Source: Diprion similis
Taxonomy: Eukaryota > Arthropoda > Insecta > Hymenoptera > Diprionidae
DNA length: 64,000 nucleotides
Assembly (NCBI RefSeq): GCF_021155765.1
Contig: NC_060108.1
Span: 16,331,025 to 16,395,024 of the forward strand
Direction: 5' to 3'
Numbering within the stretch: the stretch's first letter is position 1; the number at the start of each line of letters is the position of its first letter. The notes under the pieces were generated by a model, which was not told where the DNA came from, made no database searches, and saw nothing but the letters and a program-made list of their open reading frames with translations. Shown here piece by piece: positions 1 to 12,500 of the stretch. Made by a program: the position numbers and the translations under genes.

Positions 1-344
1 AATGAAACATAAACAGTGCAAAAGGACCGTCAGCGTTAACGTATGAATAGTTTAAAGAGCACAGACTGGAGGTGATAGATTGAGAATGTGATTCCTACTT
101 TTGTGTATTTAAATAGTTTGCCAAGGAAAAGATATCAAAGAAGATTAGTAGTATGAAAAAGAGTTAAGAACCGGGACCTGATGGTATTACAGTCAGCTCT
201 ATTAAAATTGTCTGTTTTTGTTCATTAATAGAAGATTTTTAAGATGTGTTCACCGAATTTTTGGCCACATCGTAACTAATATGTAATATGTAATATGTAA
301 TCCCTTTACGAAGTGGAAAGTGAATTTATCTTTTAACTATGTAC

Positions 345-3300
345 CTGCATTGCCAAGTATTCCTTTCGGACCGCGCTCTCCTCTGAGTACAGCTGTGAGA
401 TTACCAGGAGCCGACAATCCCGGCGGTCCTTGAGCTCCCACGTTTCCGTCATCTCCTGGTAATCCAGGCTCTCCGGAAAATCCCGGATCACCTGTCAGAT
501 ATTCTTTCGGAATTGGTGCATCGTCACCTTTGACACCCAGTAAACCATCCCAACCGTTCAAACCGTTTCGCCCCGTTGTTCCTGTGTCACCGTGTTCACC
601 CTGGTTCGAATAAGAAAAAATAGTTAAATACTGAAAACGGATATTTTTATTTTATTTTTTTTACCTTTTCTCCTTTACGTCCGCTCACTCCCACTTCACC
701 TGGCATACCGGAATAGCCCCGTGGCCCTGGAGGACCTTCATCGCCACGGAATCCTTTGAATCCTGGGTCGCCAGCTGGGCTTCCTCTTTGAGATTCGATC
801 GGCCAAATTATTATTCCGTTTTCCCCCTTTGGTCCCTGGGTACCTGCGACCCCAGAACGACCAGGAATACCTCGCATTCCTTTTGGTCCTCTCGGACCAG
901 GACGACCCTCAGGACCATCGAATCCTCGAGGTCCGGGTAAACCAGAAGGTCCCGGTGGACCTTGTAAGGCGTCTGAGCCCCCTTCTCCTTTTTCTCCCTT
1001 TGCACCAGGCAAACCTGTTATATCAGAATAAGTTAATGATGACTTGGAATATGTTTTGACCAAATTGATGTTACCCAAATTTTAGTGATTTCTATGTATA
1101 AGCTAATACAAATGGCTAGAAATTAATTGTTTTTACCTGGTATACAGGTGCCGCAATCATCTCCTCGCAATCCTTTTGTTCCCGGCAATCCTGTGAGGCC
1201 TGGTCGACCATCTACTCCTGGGGGACCAGGCGGACCTGGTGGTCCACGTTCTCCCTTAGGCCCTTTTATAGCTACACCTATTCCAGGAGATCCCTTCGGT
1301 CCTGAGATTATAAAATAATGTTAGCGCGAGTGGCCATTGTTAATGTGAAGAATATCTCTATTTTTGACTCTGCTAACTTTTAGTGCGGCAAGAAATTTCG
1401 ACTAGTGAATCCAAACTTTTGAGCGGTCAAGGAACTTGATGGGATTTCGTCTCAACGAAAAAGGAAATACTTCACTGAAAAGGTGCTGACTTGGATTTTT
1501 AAATTACCTGGGGCACCATCGCGACCACGTTCACCGGCCAATCCCCAATATCCATCTCTGCCAGGTAATCCAGGCTGGCCAGGCTCACCGATGATCGTCT
1601 GACCCGCAAAGCCCTTCGCTCCCTCAATTCCTTGAGGTCCAGGAAAACCGATCGGTCCGGCAGGTCCTCTTATCCCCGGGAATCCTAAAAGCAGTCAGTA
1701 TCGCGTTGCATTTAATAAATATACGTACCGGATGTGACGTACCACATGGGAGAAACTTTGATTCGTTGCTTACCGTTGTCACCCGGTTCTCCTTTGACAG
1801 ATTTACCCTTGGGTCCAGGAGTACCAGGCGGACCAGGAGGACCTGGTGAACCTGGCAACCCGATGTATCCAACATTTCCGGGCAACCCTGGTATTCCCGA
1901 GTCTCCCTGCCGACCAGGTAGACCTAGAAGAAGCCGTATTTGAAGCTACTAGCTCATCGAGTATATCCATGTAAGACAATCAAAGGCACTATGCCAAGGT
2001 CAGTATCTATGAATATTACTTCCAAATTAAACTGACCGACTTCTCCTGGGTTTCCAACGCTTCCCTTAATTATTTCGTCCAGATCTGGGATGTAAAGTCC
2101 ACGGGGTCCTTCGGCACCCTGTTTTCCTGGAGCACCAGCGTTACCAGTTTCACCTTTTTCACCCTGCGTAGATGGAATACAAAGGTATTTAATTCATTGT
2201 CAGCCAAATGAAAGTGTAGATCTTTTCCTCTGTTTCGTTTGGTAAGACATACTTTGAACCCATCAGTTCCGGGTATACCCTCGAATCCAGGTGCGCCCTT
2301 TGAACCTTTCTCACCAGACGGTCCTGGTTTGCCGACGAAACCTTGCTTTCCTCTCCCGCCTTTCGGACCTAGATCACCTCTGAATCCTTTTAGACCCACG
2401 ATTCCAGGTCGGCCCTGAAATATTCATTTCTCGTGCATTACCGACTGTTGCGAACACTTTTTTCTCCCAGATAAAAAATTATAGTTTAACAACACGTTAT
2501 CTCATACGCAATGTAGTGACTCGGGATAAGCTATAAAATGTGGAAGCTTCTTCACTGTCTGACGGATGCATGTACTATTCAGTTCATCTCAGGAGTGAAG
2601 ACTTACAGCTTGTCCTTTCCAACCACGCACTCCCGTCGGTCCATGATCTCCACGATCCCCTTTACCTCCAGACGCTCCGGTAGGACCTGGCTGTAATATG
2701 ACGCGCGGGGGGTTGATCAGTCGATATTCTGGTTCACCTTGGTCACCGGTGTCACCCGTTTCTCCCCGGGATCCCTTAACTCCCCAACGGTCTTCTCCAC
2801 GATCACCCTGAAGTCCCGGAAGTCCAGGCGCTCCGATGTATCCCTGATTTGAAAATATTTATATGTAATAACGTTTGAATGTTTTTAACAACAATAATCG
2901 TATATCGACTTACAGCGTTCCCGGTGTCTCCTGGGGCTCCTAAACTTCCAGCAAAACCTCGAGGTCCTGTAGGTCCCTGAAGAGGAAGAAGTGCGTTTGT
3001 TATCGGGCGAAGAGTTTTGGTAAACAATTAGCTAATCTACGTACTGTACTTCGTGCTGTATCTATATGTAATGTAATTTCGGTTAGGTGCTCTTCAGTAT
3101 TCGCGCAAGATTACCTGAATTCCGTCGTACCCAGGAATTCCTCGTATCCCTTTTACTCCAACTGAATTAATTCCACCATCACCAGGTTCTCCGGGAAATC
3201 CTTGGTCCCCGATAGGACCTGGTGCACCTGGTGCACCCCATGTACCTGACCTCCCGGGAGCTCCGGCTACTCCATCAGTTCCATTGCATCCGTCGAGACC

Positions 3301-3598
3301 ATCCGGTCCTCTCACACCTGGAGCACCAGGTCGACCCTGTTGAATTGAAATCAAAAATGGTGTGTCATTTTGTTTGGTGTACTTATTTTTAACTTATTGT
3401 TCAACAATGTATAAATTGTGTTCTATGAGTGGTTACTAGAGTTTAACTTTTTTCATCGTACACCATCTGATTATCAATCGCATATTTTCTTTGTACTTGC
3501 TTAACTATACGTGAGTGTTGATACGTTAGCTGCAAATCTAAAAGTATACTTACAGAGAACCCAGAAGTACCAATAAATCCTTGTAATCCAGGGTCACC
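345..3598 (-). CDS. Col4a1 (Cg25C): col4a1 coding exons 3-13: interrupted triple helix
   Basis: Eleven exons carry Gly-X-Y repeats, and most start with a whole or split Gly codon. Two are very small: 3554-3598 (45 bases, five triplets) and 2914-2976 (63 bases, seven triplets). Interruptions typical of collagen IV are visible: [14 protein letters not shown] in exon 2607-2843, [11 protein letters not shown] in 2037-2163, a Cys pair DDCGTC at the end of 1137-1301, [10 protein letters not shown] in 665-1014, and APIPKEYLT and [12 protein letters not shown] in 345-600. The last contains an N-glycosylation sequon (NLT). A GCNGTDG motif in exon 3115-3336 has an exact counterpart in the alpha-2 gene. 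Two GFRGD segments (exons 2253-2414 and 665-1014) are possible integrin-binding sites, but only by motif. Confidence 0.92.
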
Positions 3599-6500
3599 CT
3601 AAACAGATTAGAATTCATAAAAAATCTTAATTATATTTATTTTACCGCTTGCGTTTTTTTTACAATCACCGCAGTTCCCTCGTGTATTTTTATAGCGTAC
3701 AATCGAAATAAGGAAGAACAATATTTTTACTTCAAGTCGCAAAAATAAATATACCAATGCCTTGAACCCTGTATGTTTTTCAGGATTATTTACCGCTTAC
3801 CGCCAAAGCTCCGGAAGTCTCACGTTATGCATACGCTGCAGTATCGTACGCAATAACTTCGAATCTGGTCGACGTACAGGGAGGGCGATGTTAAAGATTA
3901 ATTACGCAAATAAAACAAGTTCAGTTTGACTGAGTGCCTTTCGGGAGGTCCAAAGAGCCGAAATCACCTGGACCACCGAAACCGGTTCTGCCGGAGATGC
4001 TGAAGAGATCGCAAATAATCGTAAAAAAATGCATTCCCGTGGCCAGACTCTGTCGTCTTCCCTGCGCGTATCGTACGTATACATTATCCATATTTTTCAC
4101 CCTATTTTTTTGTTCTTTCTTTTTTCTACATTTTTTCTCTTCTTTCATTCTTTGCTTTTTCATTGCAGCCCGAGATGAAATACTTATATATATATTCATA
4201 TAAATAAATATTTACATGTATAAAATTTAAATTTGACCAGAATTATTCAACGATACGAAAAAATATTGACCCTTTTAATTACTTAATTCTTCTTCGTCCT
4301 TTCAATATATAACCTAGAATCTCCAATGTCTTAGGCCTTCAATGGATAGGAAAAAACATGTGGCTTGAACTCTTGCCTTTTCGCAGTTTATCCGCTCAAA
4401 GTCTGAGAAGTTCGCAAGCGGTCAACGGTGGATGCGGAGGGCCTGCTACATCCGATGCTTAGCACGTGTCAGCGAGTTTTCTTGCTTTCAGTTTGTTAAA
4501 GAGTCAGAAAGGAAACGCGGGTAGGGGAAGGAAGAGGAGGGTTCTCTTGGTTAAACAATCCCTGCAGGATTTATCTTCCCACAACGCGGCGAAATAACGG
4601 AGCTGCAGAGACGTATGCATAGGGTGTTTAGTTTAACATTTATTTACTTGAATGTAACTTATTTTACTTCACAGATATATAACGATGAACTGCAAGCGAA
4701 GCATCAAAATCTAATATATGGTTTACAGCAACGCTTAAGAACGCATCGTAATTTCACGCATGATTTTTTTTTACCTTCATTAATGATTTTTTTTCCGGTA
4801 AATTACTCTTAGAAAATTCTCTTTATTTCGAAGCTTGCATCATGCGGTGTATGGTGTTTCGGGATCCTTGAAGGATTTGGCATATGTTGTCTGTACGTGA
4901 AATTAGCAGATCGACACGTACGTGGGTTAAATTGTTCCCTACATGGAGAGAAAGTTTTTTTCAAGAGGCTCGTGTCGTTACTGTATAACCCGAGACCTTT
5001 CTGACATGTTTTTCGTTTTTCATTTATTGGTCAGACCAATCTGATGATATTCAACGTTGCTACCTTTTATGCTTCACGATGTCTCGCATAATCTCTACGA
5101 GTGCAAAAGTGAAAGATATTATTTTCTGTAACTTTGTAAAAAACATTTTTATGCAAGTTGATTAACCACAAAATTGGTGTGGAAATAATTTTTTATCGTT
5201 ATCTTTATACAATTTATCATCGTCGTGATTATTTCACCACAAGTATTTTTTTTCTACAGTTTGTGTGTTTAACTTTTGGCGAAAAATGACGAATCACCCT
5301 GTATATTTGAATTCTGCGAACACTGCGGTGACTGCATGGGCGAGCTTCGGAGATCTTCTGGCAAAAAATGAACTCTGTCTGGATAAATGTTCTCACGGGG
5401 ATTTACAGTCGCTAAATCTTTTGCGACGCCAGCGAAAACCTTCCGTTTACATTATTTTTCTCAACATATTGTAATCAGTGCATGGATAAAAATTATTTTA
5501 CAGTCAAAGCCACTGGATGCTTTGTTCATCAGCGTCGTCCTGTATCACCAGATCTAAGTACCCAACAATGTTGATACAACCTTCCATTATAGTCTTCAGC
5601 AAAGCACTCCGTTAAGATAGCTGCAGGTCTAAGTGTATCGTGATGCGAGATTCGTAACGTCAGCAAAGTTTTAAACTTGTATTTGAATTTTTGTACAAGC
5701 TTCTTGGAGTTCTTAGGTTACAGAAACGGAGCCGTTGCACAAGGGAGGAATTCATCTCGAGACATCCTTGCAGTGGCGTAGTATAAGTTCGAAAGTTTTT
5801 AACCAATATCTGTGTATATATAACACTCTCAGGAGAAATGACTTTCTCGAAAAAATAACGAATATTCATAAATATCGAAAAATAAAGTTTCGTACGTGGG
5901 GATAAATTTAATTCCAGAAGGAATAAACTGTCATAAATTTACTAATGCAGGTGTGCATTGTTGTAAATATATTTGTTTCTCTTTGTTTACACTCATTTTC
6001 AGTTCGAGTTCGAGAGCTCCGTCAATCAAAGTAACATTCAAGATGCAACCAGAGGAAAAATTTGGCTCATTGTCGGAGGGAGGAAGATGAAAAAGTAGGG
6101 TAAACCTATTTTCGGAGCTCGTTCGCTCATCTCGATCCCTTTACATTCATACGTACGCTATTTTTTATGTACATACTATAGTCATATCTCGCTGCACAGT
6201 GTAGTGCAGTGTACAGTGATACACCAAGAGATAGTGAGACATACATTTCACATCCTGTCTGCAGAGTTGCACGCTGCGATCTAGTTGTCAATGGGAAGTC
6301 CGTTATCGAGGGAACTAGGGTCGTGTGGCCTGCATCCCACTTGCTATAACGACCTACCGATTCCGTTGAATGATTCTCGGGAAATGCATCTCTTGTTCAG
6401 ATATCGCGCCCACCCACACCCCACCGGCTGCAGATTGCACCGTGACGGAAAGTGTCCGGCTCTCGTCACGATGGCGCAGCTTGGCAAATCAAGATGCGCA

Positions 6501-9500
6501 AATATCATTCACATGTTTTTGACAAGTCTTCTCTGCACTATTGAATGGAGTCAGCATGCAGGATAATTCTGATTAATGTCATAACTTTAATGGTTTTTCA
6601 AATAAAAGTAATACTTTTAGGTATATCGACAGCAAAAGATCACTGATTTCAACTGAGGTACAGGGCCTCTGAAATTTAATTTCGTTTTTACTACCGGGTA
6701 TTGTTGAAAACTTGTAGAATTTTCAGGTTGCCTATATATTTAAAATAGTATGTATCTAAAATTGTATCGGTAGAAAACTTTTTCGTTGGAACAAATCTTT
6801 AATTTAAATTTAACCTGTTCACAGGATGGAAAACTTAAGTTTTATGCAGAGTCAAAGACTGTGAAAATAGACACCAGACGTGCAGCTTCGGATTACTAAT
6901 TTCCGTGAGAACCGGGTTATTTAGTTGAAATATCTATAGCCATTAATTAATTTTTACACACACACGTATATTCATGGAACGCCGATGACGCGTACGTGTG
7001 TGGAAATGAGTTTCAGGAAGTTTCTACTTTCGCTCATATTAACACTAACTCCTTTATCCAGGCGGAAGAATTAAGTTTTACTACTCCTAACTGAATTCCG
7101 AATACACGCATCTCTCCACGACGTAATTGAAATTTTCAGAATCGTTTAATCACGGTTGTTCTTCGTCGTCACATCCGCATGTGTATCTATCTTTCCGCCG
7201 GTATACTACACATGTACAATCTATGTATAAATATACACGTAGAGAACCTACTCATCGAGGAAGTTCGTTTTAAATAAATGTTACAGGATTTAGCATCGTG
7301 CAGGAAGAACAGTGTTGAGAAACAGGAAGCAAACAGCTGATGAATATTTACCAGAATCTCGCCGTGAGTTCTTTGCTCACTAGTCGATCTGTTCACTACG
7401 TGACCGTTTGATTGAAAAAAATCGAGCAGAAAGCACGTGTTCTCAAAAATGAGGTTTCACGCCAGGAATGACAATTGCATAATTTATTGCGATTGGTCAT
7501 ACACGTCGCGTGCGCGAAACTATTATTGCGGGGGATTTGTATCGCTGTTCTCGTGCAAAATCAGCTGCCACAATCAAATAGAGCAAACTGTTCTTAATTA
7601 ATGAGGCAAAGATCAATGTCAAACGTCTTGTGCTAGGCGAGCGCATCAGGGAGGCGATTACACCGCTGTAAGCAGGCGGCAGTGATGAAGATGTACGTAA
7701 TATAGAATAGAATTACTTATAATGAACGCCTACTGTATACGCTTAATCCAAAACGGGTGGAATTGTGCCATTCTGACTCCTACGGTAATTGAAGAGCCTC
7801 AATCAATTTTATGCATGCGTATAACATGAACATCTCGACTGCATTGTCGGGCAGCTGCAGTATTATTTTATTTATAAATATACCGTGCATGAGATACAGT
7901 GTTCAGAGAAAAGATAAAAGTTCGCGTGACGTAATCTTCGCAATAAATTATCCTCAGCTCACATGATGCGATGCTGCATTCGTTACACTATTAAAAATTA
8001 TATCATACATTTATTTCAAGTATAATTTATACTCTGCGGATAAAAATCACGAAATTTAGTCTTTGATCGCTACGTTCCTCTGTAACCACGAACGAAATTT
8101 CAATCCCGAGTTCCTGTTGCGCTATGACATATCCGGAATTACATTTCGCACCAATGATCCTGCGAGCTCGCGGTACTGTCGTTAAAAATCGTTACGCAAT
8201 CGCAAGTTATAATGGGGCGACCGTCGAAGCTAGTCTCTTGCATCGCGGTGTGAAAAAAGTCGAAAAAGCAAAATAATTGCAATGCCATACACGCAGATGA
8301 ACTTTAACTGTCGCAGTTCGAGGTTTCGGATATTTCAAACCTGACGTCATCCGAGCCGAGCCGTAAATTTCAGCAAAAGACTCCTGCAGCAGCCGAGGCT
8401 TGTCTGGAGAACGTGCGAGACCCGCGTTTCTTTTCGGCCTAACAACGTCGAGCCGGTTTCTTTGAATCCGACAAGCGAAAAGTTTCCGGAGGTGAGGGAA
8501 CCGCGAGGAGGCTGCAGAGCTATTTCAAACCGCACGTGTGTATAGTTACCCGGATTCCCTTTTCACCAGAGCTTCCGTATTCACCCTCGGCTCCCTTCTC
8601 CCCCTTGGAACCCGGCGTCCCTTCCAGTCCTATGTCCCCATGTGGTCCCTCGGGCCCTTCGAATCCTGGGATTCCTGGTACGCCGAAGTCTCCCTTAATC
8701 CCCTTACAGTTGCATTTTTGCGAAGCCGAGTCTTGGCAGACCTGAAATCATAATGCATCCGGTCAAAATCTCGCCATCCAGCTATATAACACAAATGTCT
8801 AATAACATAGCGAAATAGAATGGAAATTGTTGCATTCCTATATCTGCAGTAACAATTCTGCAGTTTTGGCTCAGAGCTTTACCAAGTATGCGGACAGTGA
8901 GGATTGCTACTCAATTTGCAAAAATAATTTTATTGTCCTATATTTTGTGGCAATGAATATATTATTTTTATCCTCTATTTCAAATGCGGCCGACTAATTA
9001 CTCAATCCGCACGCCAACGCGGTATACGTAATTTTTCTTATATATATATATGTATATTTCATCTCAACTCATACTGTGAATTATCTGTAACGATGTATTC
9101 CCTGTATCATCAAAGCAACCACGGATTATTCTTAGTCGCTTTGGATTATAATAGTCATGTGTGCGTGCGTGTGTGCGTGTGTATGCAGAGATGTGCGTGG
9201 GTGACTTGTCAAAGGTTGTATTACCATTTGGCAGTGATGTAATGGACTCGTTTGGCGCTTCGGTTTACACTTTGTAAGAGCAAACAAATCCCTAGCTTCG
9301 TATTCCGCCGTCTGTTTCTGATACTTTCTATCGTATTTTCATTCTCACAGTTTGAAAAATGGATCTGACGGTTACTTATATTTTTCAACTAGATTGCTAG
9401 TTAGAAAAATTATAATTTTTGTCGCACGTTACCTTTTCAAATTCATACGCCACGAGTACTTTTCACTTCTATGTAATAATACGCTATGTCCACACATATG

Positions 9501-12500
9501 TACGTAATATGGGTATAACAACTTGGGAGTGTTGAGCGCAATAATTACCATAACAGAGGTAGGAATTATTCACGAAGAGAGATCGTTTGTTTTTTTAATT
9601 TCTTCTTGTTCTCCCTCTGTTTTTAAATTTTTTCTCATGTCTTCTCTCTTTTTCAAACGGGGCAAGACATAACTGTCGGAAATGGGTATAAGGATGCTTA
9701 GCGCAGGCTATGTGAGAGCGAGATGAACGTCATCCAGCCATATAAGTAGTTTTGAAATATTTTTATTCTGGGTTATGTGGCATTAACGATTACGTAATTT
9801 GTTATACATATTACGCCTATGTTATATCTTTATGCGCATAGGCTTTTGTAAACGAGCGCTTGTATGAGACATTGACCACACGAGTGACATAATTTTCACT
9901 ACTTATTGTTCTCCTCCCGAGATACATAGATATAGTTATGCATATGCGGTCTGATTAATTGTTTTGAGTCAATTCTTAGACAAGGATAACTATTATAACG
10001 CCCAAGCGTACAATTCATTGCCAATTAAAGTTGCGGAGGTGAATATATATTTATTCTCTGATGGTGAAAATCTTTCTTTTTATTTATTGTAAGATTGTTG
10101 ATTGAATTTTCCAGAAATTGTTTAGGTAAAACGAAAATAAAAATCAACGTTTTTTTTCTTAAAAAAATCTGACGTTATAAAATATAAAAAGATATTTGAG
10201 TGCTTCGAAGAATGTGATCAACGTTTTTTTTTTTTTTTAGTCTACGATGACGATTTTTCAATGTTATTTTTTTCTCACAGAGCGTGTCTTTGGAAAAATT
10301 CTTACAATTACGATTTGCAAGTTGGAGTTTAGTCCTGAAATTGTTCAATCGGTAAATCACACACAACTTTTGTAAAATAGTAAAATCTCCGGACAGTAAT
10401 TTAGGGCTATAAAAAATCATAGATCTTGCATGAAAAAAGGATAGTATAATGCGTTAGAAAATATGTAAAATTACAAGCGTAATAACGATAATATAGAAAT
10501 ACAATGGAGCTCATAACCGTTTCTTGGACAACGAAATCAGACGTGTTTGAAATTCGTTTCGCGTGATAAGAATACACATATAACACATCTCGGAAACCTG
10601 TGTATTTATGTGTCAATGCACTGTATATAAAAACTGCAGGAGCGACTGTACAGAGGGAACCGCGTTGAGCAGAAGGTTATAATTTGAATTGTTACCAAGT
10701 GAGGTACGTGGTGAATAGGTTGTCGCGAGAGATGCGGTAGAGAGTGTGAGAGAGCGATAAAGAGAAACGATAAGACAAATCGAAACGGGAAAAAAAGCAT
10801 CAAAGAAATGCGAGTAAGGGAGAGAGAGAGAAAAAATTCTTCTCTTCTTTGTCCTGCCATTCCGAATGCTGCGTGGAGATCTTGGAGAATTGCATCAACT
10901 CCAGACTACGCCATACTATAATGTAACTCTGAACGCAATCTGCACGACGTTGCTCATTGTTAAAACGACACCTTATCCTTTGATTCCATGGCGCCAGACT
11001 CGATTTATCGGTCGAACACTACGAGGTCTCAATTCGGTTCAACGTACCTTTATGGGCATGCATGTGTATATATAGGCATACGGTTGCACTCGTTGCATGT
11101 CGATGACTTTATTCAATGGCGGTATGAGCACCTCGACATACATTCTCGTGTTTTTATTCTAAATAACTGTGTGGTATCTTGAGCAAAATTTTCTGGGAAC
11201 CTTAGCGTTCTTCTTATAACGATCGATCATCTAGTATCTTCATGTATGTTTGCGGTTATCTTAAAGTCAGCTATCCATCACGTGAAGGCAGACTCAATCA
11301 ACTCGTGCTTGAATTTTTTTTTCATCAATATACAGATTTTAATGTAATATATAGAATTTATTATTCACATTCTAATTGCTCGGGAAAGATGCCTTCGTCA
11401 GCGGTGAAGAAAAATATTGACAATCGATCAATCGATATTTAAAAAATTATGCATATGAATTTTCCGTACATGGGGATGTTGAACGCAGCTTACGTAATTT
11501 GATCGCTGAGGATCTTTCCTAAGTATTCGAGATCGTTGAAAAAAAAATTATAATCCCGAAAGAATTCCAAAATTCTGGCACCGAAATCTATGCACAATGG
11601 TACGATCCAAATGATGTTAAATGGGCGTGATGTTGATGAGAAAAGGAGGGTCTATTTTACTTCTTAGGATCGTCATCCATCCACTGGCTGGCTTGTCCCC
11701 TTAACCTTTGACTCTTGCGCTTGATATTCAGTAATATTACCAAGAGCGTAACGGGGTTAGAGTTTCGTAAGAGATTAGACAAGGCCTTCTTCTTCTCAGT
11801 TTGACCCCCTAACTTGCTACACCCTCATAAAATCCAAGACACTTTGTAATACGCGCGTCAGGTCACGTATATACATACGAAATCAGTTCTTATTTCGTAA
11901 TTCGATCGACAACTCATTGATTTATTCTGTTGGAATTCATGCGTTCAAAGTGCTTGTTCGGCTGTTGGTTGAAACTTTGGATTACTCAAAGGCGGGAGAT
12001 GTTGTATAAGGGGTAAAAAAATTTGACATCGTTGCGACGATCCTTGACCGCGGCGAAGAAATCATACCATCTTATCTATCGAGGTTTGCGTGAACATGAG
12101 CGTACTCGATAAGGCTGGGTAAACATTGATTCGAGCGCGACCCGAGATTAATCTATGTCCGAATATATACTTCCGGAATTGAAAATAAGAAAATAATTGG
12201 TATTAAAGTCGAAAGAAAAAAAATGGCCTTGAACGTCTGTGAACATGTAGACACTTGTTAACAGCAGTAATTAGCTAGCCAATCTTTGAACTAAATCTGT
12301 GTTCTACATTGTGTACTCTATAATTCGTATCTTAGAAGATTACAAAATAACTAATACGGAGATATCATAGCGTACTAACTTGTTACAACAAAACAATGTT
12401 ATTGCGATAATTAGCATCTCGCACTAGAAGATAACCTAATATTCATATATGAAAAGAAAAAAAATCGAGCGGGAAGTAATTTTTCTTACGCAATGATTGA

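Noticed and set aside
829..1318. Plus-strand Pro/Gly frames in the alpha-1 exon region
   Set aside because: They are the antisense of the minus-strand collagen exons.
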